DNA of 64,000 nt from Seonamhaeicola algicola (GTDB lineage Bacteria; Bacteroidota; Bacteroidia; Flavobacteriales; Flavobacteriaceae): NCBI RefSeq assembly GCF_007997385.1, contig NZ_VOSC01000025.1:618691-682690 (forward strand), in the 5' to 3' direction. How positions within the stretch are numbered: the first letter of the stretch is position 1; every line of letters starts with the position of its first letter. Below are positions 16,715-25,350 of the stretch, piece by piece. The position numbers were made by a program, and so were the translations under genes. The notes beneath the pieces were generated by a model. It was not told the DNA's origin. It made no database searches and was given only the letters and a program-made list of their open reading frames with translations.

Positions 16715-17986
16715 TTATTTTTCAAGTTTTTTTGAATAACGTTTCCAGAGTTTAGTTTGGTGGGTTTCTAAACTAATACTTCGCCCATCAATAAAAGCGT
16801 ATGAAATTTTATTTGTTTTCATATCTAGAGCGTCACCTTCCGATATAAAAAGGGTAGCACTTTTTCCATTTTCTAAAGACCCATAATTTTCATCAATACC
16901 TAAAATTTTAGCGGCATTAAGTGTAATAAGTTGTAGTGCTTGCGCTTTGGTTAAACCATGTGCAACTGTTGTTCCTGCGTAAAACGGTAAGTTTCGGGTG
17001 TTCATACGTTCCATATCTCCGCTGGTTTCTAAGGCAACCGTTATACCTGCGTTAGTTAACGTTTTGGCTAATTTAAAAGGTAAATCGTAATCATTATCAT
17101 CTAAATTAGGTAAAGAGTGCACACGCCTAAGTACAACAGGAATATTATGTTTTTTAAGTAAATCTATGGTGTTTTCAGCCTGATAACCACCAACAATAAC
17201 TATGTTTTGTAGTTTGTGTTTTTGGCTAAAACTTACAGCATCAATAATGCCTTTTTCTTCATCAACATGAATAAATAGTTTTTTTGAACCATTAAAAACA
17301 CCACTTAAAGCTTCAAAAGGTAAATGCGTAGTGGCTTTGCTGCCGTTTAAATAGGCTTTAGCATTGCTAAAATATTCATGAATTTTTAAAGTTTGCGTTT
17401 TGTATTCTTTGTTTTGTGAAACAACACCACGGCGTTGTTTAAAGTTTTGTGGCCAATTTAAATGTACGGCATCATCAGCTTTTACAGCGGCATCTTCCCA
17501 ATTCCAAGCATCAAATTGAACAATAGATGATGTACCAGTAAGTCTTGCGCCACGGGGTGTTATTTGCCCTAAAAGTACACCATTTGGTCTCATAGATTCA
17601 ACAACTCTAGATTCAGCATTGTATGCAATTAAGCTTCTAATATTGGGGTTCCAATTACCAATTTCGGCATCATCATCAGAAGCTCTTACCGCATCAATTT
17701 CAACTAAACCAAGTGTTGAATTAGGAACTATAAAACCAGGGTAAACATGTTTGCCTTTTGCATTTATAATTTCGCCTTTTCGTGCAATTTTGGTTAGTGC
17801 GCTACCCATGTATGTTATTTTACCGTTTTCAAACATAATTAGTGCGTTGTCAATAACTTTACCGTTGCCTAAATGAGCAGTTGCGCCTTCAATAGTTATG
17901 GCTTTGTTTTGTTTTGGTGCTGGTGTTTGTTGTGCAAAACCAATAAATATGCTGAGTATAAATATGTATATTGTTAATTTTTTCAT
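16715..17986 (-). CDS. Exported amidohydrolase-like protein without HxH metal ligands
   Basis: A 423-aa protein started at 17986, where a signal peptide begins (MKKLTIYIFILSIFIGFAQQ). It has the amidohydrolase composite fold: an N-terminal beta-sandwich (KAITIEGATAHLGNGKVIDNALIMFENGKITYMG), a barrel, and the late-family tail (AHGLTKAQALQLITLNAAKILGI, GSLENGKSATLFISEG). However, where active members have GxxDxHxH after the 'KHVYPGF' strand, this one reads IVPNSTLGLVEID, so the HxH pair is missing. It may be a non-catalytic partner of the larger amidohydrolase gene just upstream (7 nt gap, same strand, same export). Both belong to the secreted imidazolonepropionase-like branch common in Bacteroidota. 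Confidence 0.82.
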   Translation of the reverse strand: MKKLTIYIFILSIFIGFAQQTPAPKQNKAITIEGATAHLGNGKVIDNALIMFENGKITYMGSALTKIARKGEIINAKGKHVYPGFIVPNSTLGLVEIDAVRASDDDAEIGNWNPNIRSLIAYNAESRVVESMRPNGVLLGQITPRGARLTGTSSIVQFDAWNWEDAAVKADDAVHLNWPQNFKQRRGVVSQNKEYKTQTLKIHEYFSNAKAYLNGSKATTHLPFEALSGVFNGSKKLFIHVDEEKGIIDAVSFSQKHKLQNIVIVGGYQAENTIDLLKKHNIPVVLRRVHSLPNLDDNDYDLPFKLAKTLTNAGITVALETSGDMERMNTRNLPFYAGTTVAHGLTKAQALQLITLNAAKILGIDENYGSLENGKSATLFISEGDALDMKTNKISYAFIDGRSISLETHQTKLWKRYSKKLEK

Positions 17987-17993
17987 GGTAAAT

Positions 17994-20972
17994 TTATATT
18001 TCTTTATCAATAGAATCGCAGTGTAAAAGCTCTTTGGTTTTCTTTTTAATAGCTTGTGTTTTTAAGCCTTTATTTTTAGCTTTTAACATTAAGTTGATAA
18101 GTGTGTTTTTTTCTAACTTTATGGCTTCTTGCATGCTTTTATTGCGTTCAATATCAAAATAAGTAACACCTTCTATTATAGTTTTTTCGGCTTTAGCGTA
18201 AACAGATAAAGGGTTGTGAGACCATAATACTACATCGGCATCTTTACCAATTTTTATACTGCCTACGCGGTCATCAATATGTAGTAATTTGGCAGGGTTT
18301 AAGGTTACAAATTTCCAAGCATCTTCATCACTTACATTACCATATTTTATGCTTTTAGCGGCTTCTTGGTTTAAGCGTCTAGACATTTCAGCATCATCAC
18401 TGTTAATAGCTACTGTTACACCCGCATTGTGCATTATACTTGCATTATACGGTATGGCATCGTTTACTTCGTATTTATAAGCCCACCAATCGCTAAACGT
18501 AGAGCCGCCAACACCGTGTTCTGCCATTTTATCGGCTACTTTATAGCCTTCTAAAATATGAGTGAAGGTGTTAATGTTAAAGTTAAATTTTTCGGCAACC
18601 TTCATGAGCATATTAATTTCACTTTGAACGTAGGAGTGACACGAAATAAAACGTTCTTTATTCAAAATTTCGGCAATAACTTCAAGTTCAATATCTTTTT
18701 TATATGGCTTTCCGCTTTTCTTCAAATCATCATATGCTTTTGCTCTTGTAAAGTAGTCTATATACAACTGCTCAACACCCATACGCGATTGTGGAAAACG
18801 TGAATAACTACCCCAGTTTGATTGTTTTACGTTTTCACCTAAAGCAAATTTGATGAATTTTGGTGTATTGCTGTAAATTAAATTATCGGCAGATTCACCC
18901 CATTTTAATTTAATAATTGCCGAACGACCACCAATTGGGTTTGCTGAACCGTGTAATATTTGAATAGATGTTACACCGCCGGCAAGATTGCGGTAAATAT
19001 TAGTATCGGTTTCATCAATTACATCTTCAATAGTTACTTCTGCAGATGAATTTTGACCGCCCTCATTAACCGATGCTGTTGCTATATGCGAATGTTCGTC
19101 AATAATTCCAGCAGTTAAATGTTTACCAGTAGCATCAATAACTTTGGCGCCACCGCTAGATAAACCTTTACCAATTTTTGCAATTTTACCGTTTTTAATT
19201 AAAACATCGGTATTTTTTAAAATACCTTCGGCTTCTCCCGTCCAAACGGTAGCATTTTTAAATAGTAGCGTTTCAGCTTCAGGTAACTTTGTAAAACCAA
19301 AGGCTTTGTTTGGGTAACTTACAGCAAAAAAGGTATCATTAATGTTTGCTTCTTTATTTGTGTCTTTTTTATCATCTTCATCACCTTCAACATCAGAAAC
19401 TTTTACAGTGAAAGGTAATGTGTCTCCGTTTGGAAGAATAGATTTTCCTGTTAAAGTATTTGTGTTATCAACTTTAGCAACAATTCTAATAAATTCTTGT
19501 TTTGTAGTGTCGATGGTAGTAAACGAAATATTTACCCAATCATCTTTATAATTTATTTTAGAGCCTAACGTATGCGAACCCGTTGTTATTTTGGTTTTAG
19601 GTTTACTTAGTTTACCAGAAATAACCATTTCATAAGGCTGATTATTAATGTTAAAGGCATAGATACCCAAAATGTTTTTGGTGTTTAAGCTTTCAAACAC
19701 TGTTTTTTCTCCCTGTACCCAATTCTCATAAAGTGTGGTTTCTTTATCAAAAATATCTCCAGAAGTAATTAAAAAATTAGCTAAATAACCATTTTTTAAG
19801 GAGCCTATACTGGTGTTTTTATTTAAAATTTGAGCAGGAATAGTAGTTAAAGCAGCTAGCGCTTTTTCTTTTGAAAGACCTGCTTTAATAGCTGTTGTAA
19901 TTTTAGATTTCAGTTCTTTTACAGATTTGAGTTTGAAAGTGGTGAAAGCAAAATCAATGTTGTTATCAGCTAAAATTTTAGGATTGTGTGGCTTTTGGTT
20001 CCATGCACGCATATCTTCTAATGATAATGAAGCGGTTGCAAATGGGTCTTCAACATCATAGGCATCAGGAAAATTTAATGGTAAAATAATTTTGGCGTTA
20101 GTGGCTTTAATATCGCTAATACGTTCATATTCATCGCCACCACCTAGCATAACATATTGTATGCCGTAAGCATCACCAATTTTATCTGCACGTATTATGT
20201 TTGCTCTACTACCTGCCTCAAAAAATTGGGTTAAATTTTTGTTTGCGTTTAATGCTTCAAGCGATAAATCTTTGGTGTTAATATTACCCTTAGCATACCA
20301 ATCTGCATCAATATATAATTGTTTTAATAAAGCTATACTGCCCATTATAGAGCCAGGGTAGTATTGTGATGATGTTACACTTTTTCTAAACGATAAATAG
20401 TGCCCTGAAGTTTCGCTTATAATACGTTGTTCATTACCTTTTGTATTGTTTAAGGCAATTAAAGCACCAGTACCACGCACAATACCGTCATGTATATGTG
20501 TGTTTACAACGCCAAAACCAGCTTTAAGCAATTCGGTAGCTTCTTTTTTGTTGTAACTAAACTTGGTAATGGCATTGTTTTCGGGCATAACATGGTCATT
20601 CCAGTAATAACCAGTACGCGATGGGTTATACTGTGCTGAACGTGATCTTGATGCTGAAGCTTGCGGTTTTTCAATACCAAAATCAGAATAAATATCAATA
20701 AAAGAAGGGTAAATACTTTTACCATTTAAATTAACTATTACTGTATTTTTTGGAATGGTAATAGAACTACCGGAGTTTACAACTTTACCATCTTTAATTA
20801 AAAGCGTACCTTTTTCAATAATTTGAGTTGGCGTTACATAAATTTTAGCATTGGTAAATGCAGTGTAGTTTGTGTTTTGGGTTTTTACACCATCGTTTTT
20901 TGGAAAATAGTCTTGAGCGTTTATTGCTAACACAAAAAATATAGCAATAAACCAAAGGTAATTTTTAAGCAT
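17994..20972 (-). CDS. Exported tandem amidohydrolase (one degenerate, one intact domain)
   Basis: A 992-aa protein with signal peptide (MLKNYLWFIAIFFVLAINAQ) and two amidohydrolase modules. The first (about 30-430) has the opening beta-sandwich and closing segment (AGLSKEKALAALTTIPAQIL) but SIYPSFIDIYSD instead of an HxH motif. The second (about 560-965) is complete: IIDEHSHIATAS (HxH), ISCHSYVQSE and NTFTHILEGYK (barrel histidines) and VAINSDDAEMSRRL (catalytic Asp). It probably hydrolyses an amide or cyclic substrate such as a dipeptide in the periplasm; the substrate is unknown. It is co-transcribed with the shorter paralogue downstream. Confidence 0.87.
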   Translation of the reverse strand: MLKNYLWFIAIFFVLAINAQDYFPKNDGVKTQNTNYTAFTNAKIYVTPTQIIEKGTLLIKDGKVVNSGSSITIPKNTVIVNLNGKSIYPSFIDIYSDFGIEKPQASASRSRSAQYNPSRTGYYWNDHVMPENNAITKFSYNKKEATELLKAGFGVVNTHIHDGIVRGTGALIALNNTKGNEQRIISETSGHYLSFRKSVTSSQYYPGSIMGSIALLKQLYIDADWYAKGNINTKDLSLEALNANKNLTQFFEAGSRANIIRADKIGDAYGIQYVMLGGGDEYERISDIKATNAKIILPLNFPDAYDVEDPFATASLSLEDMRAWNQKPHNPKILADNNIDFAFTTFKLKSVKELKSKITTAIKAGLSKEKALAALTTIPAQILNKNTSIGSLKNGYLANFLITSGDIFDKETTLYENWVQGEKTVFESLNTKNILGIYAFNINNQPYEMVISGKLSKPKTKITTGSHTLGSKINYKDDWVNISFTTIDTTKQEFIRIVAKVDNTNTLTGKSILPNGDTLPFTVKVSDVEGDEDDKKDTNKEANINDTFFAVSYPNKAFGFTKLPEAETLLFKNATVWTGEAEGILKNTDVLIKNGKIAKIGKGLSSGGAKVIDATGKHLTAGIIDEHSHIATASVNEGGQNSSAEVTIEDVIDETDTNIYRNLAGGVTSIQILHGSANPIGGRSAIIKLKWGESADNLIYSNTPKFIKFALGENVKQSNWGSYSRFPQSRMGVEQLYIDYFTRAKAYDDLKKSGKPYKKDIELEVIAEILNKERFISCHSYVQSEINMLMKVAEKFNFNINTFTHILEGYKVADKMAEHGVGGSTFSDWWAYKYEVNDAIPYNASIMHNAGVTVAINSDDAEMSRRLNQEAAKSIKYGNVSDEDAWKFVTLNPAKLLHIDDRVGSIKIGKDADVVLWSHNPLSVYAKAEKTIIEGVTYFDIERNKSMQEAIKLEKNTLINLMLKAKNKGLKTQAIKKKTKELLHCDSIDKEI

Positions 20973-21055
20973 AAATAATATTTATTTTGGTGTTAAATTA
21001 GTTAATTTAAGAATTCATTAAAAAATTCTTAACACATTTTAACTTTTGCTACATT

Positions 21056-22114
21056 TTATGCATTAAAATAATTAACCAAAAGCGCCACAACATAGCTATA
21101 ACTTTGCATGCCTTTACTTTGGTTATTAGCTTTTAAGTAACCACTATAAAAATATTTAAAAAAGGGCTCAACAGGGTTTTCATGCGCTTCCCAAAACAAT
21201 CTAACCTCTTCATAATGCTTTAAAATACCTTTATTAATGGTTTTTATAATATCATTAAATAGCGCTTCATCACGTTTATAAATTTCGTTTAGGCAATAGC
21301 GCAAACCAAAGGCATATCCGCAGTATTTAAAATATACGTCATCATTATAAATAGAAGCCAAACAACCAATAAAATTAGCTTCGTTTTCGGCAGCATAGCC
21401 TAATTGATGTGCCATTTCATGTGCCGATGTAGTAGGGAACTTTATAGTAGGAATTAAACCATCAACCTGGGCCTCATTAGTTAAAGGGTTTAAATAACCG
21501 CTAAAACCCATATAGGTTAACGGATAACTAAATAACGATTTTTTTATACTCTTAGGGTAATATTCCAAGTGCGGAAACACTGCTTTTAGGTTGTTATAAC
21601 CGTTGGGTGTCATTTTAAAAATAGCATGCTTGCTATAAGGCATTTCAACTTTTACGGTATCACTTTTAGTAATTTCAAGCTGTAAAGCATTACTTTTTTT
21701 AATAAGTTTTTTAGTAACACTCACAAGTTGTTCAGTAGTATAATCGGCATTTAAATGTAAGTTTACATGCAGTGGCAATCGGTAGTAATTCAAGCCCCAA
21801 AACATGTGGAAAGCAAAATACAATAGGGCACAGGCAGCTGCTACATCAATCACCCAATTTTTAGTATCATTAATAATACGCTTTCGGTTTTTATAACACC
21901 AACGTAGCGCATATAAAATACCCAAGCCGTAAACTAAATCGCCAAATGAAAACGGTAGCCAACCCAGTACAAACCTAAAAACTTTAGCAATATAAATATA
22001 AAGCCCGTTGCTGTAAAAATTTTCAATAAAAACAGGGTTTTTAGAAGCCCATAACACCAGTAAATATTGCGGTATTAAACTAACAGCAAGCAGTAATTTT
22101 TTATTTTTCAGCAT
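21056..22114 (-). CDS. DUF3810 membrane protein with zinc-protease-like motif
   Basis: From the ATG at 22114 (MLKNKKLLLAVSLIPQYLL) this is a 352-aa protein with three N-terminal transmembrane segments (about 8-25, 45-65 and 85-105) and a large soluble domain. The soluble part carries HEMAHQLGYAAENEANF, an HExxH followed by a glutamate eight residues on, as in gluzincin-type metallopeptidases. This fits the DUF3810 family. Proteolytic activity is likely but not shown for this family as far as I know. The ATG at 22156 would add an unrelated 14-residue stub. A dispersed repeat lies in the divergent gap before pepD. Confidence 0.85.
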   Translation of the reverse strand: MLKNKKLLLAVSLIPQYLLVLWASKNPVFIENFYSNGLYIYIAKVFRFVLGWLPFSFGDLVYGLGILYALRWCYKNRKRIINDTKNWVIDVAAACALLYFAFHMFWGLNYYRLPLHVNLHLNADYTTEQLVSVTKKLIKKSNALQLEITKSDTVKVEMPYSKHAIFKMTPNGYNNLKAVFPHLEYYPKSIKKSLFSYPLTYMGFSGYLNPLTNEAQVDGLIPTIKFPTTSAHEMAHQLGYAAENEANFIGCLASIYNDDVYFKYCGYAFGLRYCLNEIYKRDEALFNDIIKTINKGILKHYEEVRLFWEAHENPVEPFFKYFYSGYLKANNQSKGMQSYSYVVALLVNYFNA

Positions 22115-22173
22115 AATTTCAAAAATACTAAAATTTAGTACGGCAGCATAGTGCAAATTAATAAAGGTTTCTA

Positions 22174-22236
22174 CCTGCTTTCCGTTATATCTTTTTTCTC
22201 GTGCCTCAAAAAAAGGATGCCACTACAATCAGGAGT
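22174..22236. repeat. Dispersed hairpin repeat, copy C
   Basis: Truncated copy of the three-member family: CTGCTTTCCGTTATATC, then a hairpin of T6/A7 arms with a CTC-GTGC-CTC loop, then GGATGCCACTACAATCA. The terminal GGCGTTA/TAACGC parts are not visible. It sits in the divergent gap between the DUF3810 gene and pepD. Confidence 0.65.
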
Positions 22237-22285
22237 AGCTGCAAAAAAAGGCATACTTGTAAAGGCTACATTTACTACTAAACAG

Positions 22286-22293
22286 TATCTTTG
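22286..22293 (+). promoter_or_regulatory. pepD -7 promoter element
   Basis: TATCTTTG, exact TAnnTTTG match, 22 nt before the pepD ATG. No TTG at the expected -33 spacing. Confidence 0.5.
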
Positions 22294-22314
22294 TAAAACT
22301 TGAATTAAAATACT

Positions 22315-23775
22315 ATGAACTCAGAAATAAGACAATTAGAACCCAAACAACTCTGGAATAAATTTGCCGATTTAAACGCAGTACCAAGACCTTCAAAAAA
22401 GGAAGAACGTGTCATTGCTTTTATGAAACAATTTGGCGAAAACTTAGGTTTAGAAACCCAAGTTGATAAGGTTGGTAATGTTATTATAAAAAAGCCAGCA
22501 ACACCAGGTATGGCATCTAAAACTACAGTGGTTATGCAATCGCATTTAGATATGGTGCACCAAAAAAACAACAATACTGTTTTTAATTTTGATACTCAAG
22601 GTATAGACATGTTTATTGAAGGCGATTGGGTAAAAGCCAAAGGAACAACCCTTGGAGCTGACAATGGTTTAGGTGTAGCAACCATAATGGCAATTTTAGA
22701 AAGTAAAGACATTGAACACCCTGCAATTGAAGCGCTTTTTACCATTGATGAAGAAACCGGTATGACAGGTGCCATGGGGCTTGAAGGCGGATTATTAACT
22801 GGCGGAATCCTTTTAAATTTAGATACCGAAGAAGATGATGAAATAGGTGTTGGTTGTGCTGGTGGTGTAGATGTAACCGCTACAAGAACTTATAAAGAAG
22901 AAGAAACACCCGAGTTTAAAATTGGTTTTAATATAGAAGTAAAAGGTTTACAAGGTGGGCATTCTGGTATGCAAATTCATGAAGGCTTGGGTAATGCCAA
23001 TAAAATTATGAACCGTTTAATTTTTGACGGTTTTGAGAATTATGGTTTAAGAATTTCAGAAATTGATGGTGGTGGTTTACGCAATGCCATACCTAGAGAA
23101 AGTAAAGCCGTGGTAGCTATTGATGCTATTCATGAAGACGCTTTTTTACTTGAAATGGCAATGCTTTCAAATACTATAAAAAAAGAGCTTAAAACCACAG
23201 AACCAGATTTAGATATTGTAATTTCTAAAACTGAAACACCAAAACGTATTATGGATTTAGGGGTACAAGAAGGCGTAACTAGAGCTTTGTACGCAGCTTT
23301 AAACGGCGTGTACCGTATGAGTGCCGATATTCCAGATTTGGTTGAAACTTCAAACAATTTAGCACGTGTACTCATTAAAAATGGCCATATTAAAATTGCT
23401 TGTTTAACACGCAGCTCGGTTGAAAGCGCTAAATTAGATTTAGCTAATACACTTAGGGCTACCTTTGAGCTTACAGGTTGCGAGGTTGAGTTATCAGGTG
23501 ATTATCCAGGGTGGACACCTAATATGGACTCAGCTATATTAAAAGTAATGGCTAAATTATATGAAGATTTAAATGGCGAAAAACCACACGTAGCAGCGTG
23601 TCATGCAGGTTTAGAGTGTGGTATTTTAGGGCAAAATTATCCTGAAATGGATATGATTAGTTTTGGTCCTAATATTAAAGGAGCACACTCACCCGATGAA
23701 CGTGCACAAATTTCTTCAGTTCAAAAATACTGGAAATTTGTTTTAGAAATTTTAAAAAATATTCCGGAAGCTTAA
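22315..23775 (+). CDS. pepD: Aminoacyl-histidine dipeptidase (M20 family)
   Basis: Cytosolic zinc dipeptidase of the M20C/PepD family, 486 aa, cleaving Xaa-His dipeptides such as carnosine and other small peptides. Recognisable stretches are VVMQSHLDMVHQKN (first metal His-x-Asp, near residue 80), GTTLGADNGLGVA (bridging Asp), LFTIDEETGMTGA (catalytic Glu-Glu) and the C-terminal metal histidine in GPNIKGAHSPDERA. A dimerisation lid domain lies between about 200 and 370. Full length. It is monocistronic, with a TAnnTTTG promoter box upstream and a perfect hairpin terminator downstream. Confidence 0.95.
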   Translation: MNSEIRQLEPKQLWNKFADLNAVPRPSKKEERVIAFMKQFGENLGLETQVDKVGNVIIKKPATPGMASKTTVVMQSHLDMVHQKNNNTVFNFDTQGIDMFIEGDWVKAKGTTLGADNGLGVATIMAILESKDIEHPAIEALFTIDEETGMTGAMGLEGGLLTGGILLNLDTEEDDEIGVGCAGGVDVTATRTYKEEETPEFKIGFNIEVKGLQGGHSGMQIHEGLGNANKIMNRLIFDGFENYGLRISEIDGGGLRNAIPRESKAVVAIDAIHEDAFLLEMAMLSNTIKKELKTTEPDLDIVISKTETPKRIMDLGVQEGVTRALYAALNGVYRMSADIPDLVETSNNLARVLIKNGHIKIACLTRSSVESAKLDLANTLRATFELTGCEVELSGDYPGWTPNMDSAILKVMAKLYEDLNGEKPHVAACHAGLECGILGQNYPEMDMISFGPNIKGAHSPDERAQISSVQKYWKFVLEILKNIPEA

Positions 23776-23792
23776 AGAGCAACATAAATTTT

Positions 23793-23828
23793 AAAAAAAA
23801 CTGCCATTTTACAAATGGCAGTTTTTTT
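23793..23828. terminator. Bidirectional intrinsic terminator
   Basis: AAAAACTGCCATTT / AAATGGCAGTTTTT hairpin with A- and T-runs on either side, between convergent pepD and acr3. Confidence 0.92.
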
Positions 23829-24870
23829 ATTTTATTTCAGAAGTTTTAAAGTATTTACGTTTTAACCAAAAGGAAACTTTTACAAGTAAAATTAATGCAG
23901 GTACTTCAACTAGAGGGCCAATAACACCAGTAAATGCTTGTCCGGAGTTTAAACCAAATACAGCAATAGCAACAGCAATAGCCAATTCAAAATTATTACC
24001 AGCAGCAGTAAACGCTACGGCAGCAGTTTTTGTGTAATTGGCTCCAACACTTTTAGTGAAAAAGAAGCCCACAATAAACATAATTATAAAATAAATTAAA
24101 AGCGGAACAGCTATAATTAATACATCTATTGGTATTTCAACAATTAGTTCGCCTTTTAAAGAAAACATAACTATTATAGTAAATAATAAAGCTATAAGTG
24201 TTAACGGTGAAATAGTAGGAATAAACACAGTGTTGTACCAAGTTTCGCCTTTTAATTTAACCAAAAATACACGACTTAATATACCCATTAAAAATGGTAA
24301 GCCTAAATAAATCAATACGCTTTCAGCAATAGTTGCTATTGAAATATCAACAATGGTACCTTCAAAACCAAAAATAGGAGGTAGTTTTGTAATGAATAAC
24401 CAAGCATAAAAGCTGTAGCCAAACACTTGAAAAATACTGTTTAATGCTACTAAACCAGCACCATATTCACTACTGCCTTCAGCTAAATCATTCCATACTA
24501 AAACCATAGCAATACATCTTGCTAAACCAATTAAAATAAGGCCAACCATATAATCTGGGTGCTCTTGTAAAAAGGTAATGGCTAATACAAACATTAATAT
24601 GGGGCCAATAATCCAGTTTAAAATTAATGAGGTTAATAGTATTTTTACATTTTTAAACACTTTAGGTAAAAGGCTGTAATTAACTTTTGTCAGTGGCGGA
24701 TACATCATTACTATTAAGCCTATAGCAATGGGAATATTTGTTGAACCAGAGCTCATGGTATTTATAACGTTTGGAAGTGATGGTATAAAATACCCAAGCG
24801 CTACACCAATGGCCATGGCCAAAAATATCCAAAGGGTTAAATTTCTATCTAAAAAACTTAATTTTTTCAT
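23827..24870 (-). CDS. acr3: ACR3-family arsenite efflux permease
   Basis: Ten-helix inner-membrane carrier, 347 aa, exporting arsenite. The family signature includes a conserved cysteine in helix 4, here [19 protein letters not shown] (about residue 120), followed by [16 protein letters not shown]. The C-terminal [26 protein letters not shown] motif with its conserved glutamate is also typical of ACR3. It follows arsR on the same strand after 48 nt, and that gap holds an operator-like palindrome. No arsenate reductase (arsC) is present in the window, so resistance here covers arsenite unless arsC lies elsewhere. Confidence 0.94.
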   Translation of the reverse strand: MKKLSFLDRNLTLWIFLAMAIGVALGYFIPSLPNVINTMSSGSTNIPIAIGLIVMMYPPLTKVNYSLLPKVFKNVKILLTSLILNWIIGPILMFVLAITFLQEHPDYMVGLILIGLARCIAMVLVWNDLAEGSSEYGAGLVALNSIFQVFGYSFYAWLFITKLPPIFGFEGTIVDISIATIAESVLIYLGLPFLMGILSRVFLVKLKGETWYNTVFIPTISPLTLIALLFTIIVMFSLKGELIVEIPIDVLIIAVPLLIYFIIMFIVGFFFTKSVGANYTKTAAVAFTAAGNNFELAIAVAIAVFGLNSGQAFTGVIGPLVEVPALILLVKVSFWLKRKYFKTSEIK

Positions 24871-24884
24871 GATTTTACTATTTT

Positions 24885-24900
24885 ATCGTAATAATACGAT
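24885..24900 (-). promoter_or_regulatory. Candidate ArsR operator between arsR and acr3
   Basis: ATCGTAATAATACGAT: 6-bp perfect inverted arms around AATA. It closely resembles the site in front of arsR (ATCGTAATATTGCAAT on the same strand), with 12 of 16 positions shared by eye. Inferred second ArsR site. Confidence 0.6.
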
Positions 24901-24918
24901 TAATGATTTCAAATTTTT

Positions 24919-25251
24919 TTAGCAACATTGGTTACTATTGTCTATATCTTGATTTAAAAATTCACCTAAAATGGTTTTCATAGTCTTCCAAGTATCTTCA
25001 TTAATGCAATAACAAACGCTAGTGCCTTCAATACTTCCTTTTATTAAACCTAGGTTTTTAAGTTCTTTTAAATGTTGAGAAATTGTGGGTTGTGCTAAGC
25101 CAATTTCGTTTACCAAATCGCCACAGTAACAACTATTAATTTTAAATAGCTGCTGCAAAATTGCTACACGAGCCGGATGCGCAAATGCTTTGGCTAAAAG
25201 CGCAATGTTATTTTGGTTATTGGTAAATATTTCAGATTTAGTTAAACCCAT
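24919..25251 (-). CDS. arsR: ArsR/SmtB-family arsenic-responsive repressor
   Basis: Winged-helix repressor of 110 aa. The recognition helix lies in LAQPTISQHLKELKNLGL. The metal-sensing CxC pair is at the start of that unit (INSCYCGDLVNEIG, about residues 40-42), corresponding to the CVC of classical ArsR. Further cysteines are in the wing (TSVCYC) and at the C-terminus (NQCC), which could give a third thiolate for As(III). It should repress its own promoter and acr3 and release DNA on arsenite binding. A promoter with TTTG-N19-TAATATTG directly overlaps an operator-like palindrome upstream. Confidence 0.92.
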   Translation of the reverse strand: MGLTKSEIFTNNQNNIALLAKAFAHPARVAILQQLFKINSCYCGDLVNEIGLAQPTISQHLKELKNLGLIKGSIEGTSVCYCINEDTWKTMKTILGEFLNQDIDNSNQCC

Positions 25252-25264
25252 TATTTATTTTTAT

Positions 25265-25299
25265 ATTGCAATATTACGATTAATTAAGTGTGTTCCAAA
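25265..25299 (-). promoter_or_regulatory. arsR promoter with overlapping operator
   Basis: On the minus strand: TTTG (plus 25296-25299), 19-nt spacer, TAATATTG (25269-25276; one mismatch to TAnnTTTG). The palindrome ATCGTAATATTGCAAT (25265-25280) covers the -7 box, so a bound repressor would block polymerase. Confidence 0.68.
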
Positions 25300-25311
25300 A
25301 ATTTTTATAAA

Positions 25312-25343
25312 AAAAAGAGACTATAGTTAAATAGTCTCTTTTT
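25312..25343 (-). terminator. Terminator of the sulfatase gene
   Basis: AAAAAGAGACTAT / ATAGTCTCTTTTT with a 6-nt loop, just beyond the sulfatase stop; A-rich left flank gives a U-run on the minus strand. Confidence 0.88.
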
Positions 25344-25350
25344 AAATGCT

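Noticed and set aside
23827-25251. Complete arsenic island with arsenate reductase
   Set aside because: Only arsR and acr3 are present; no arsC, arsM or arsenate phosphatase in the neighbouring sequence.
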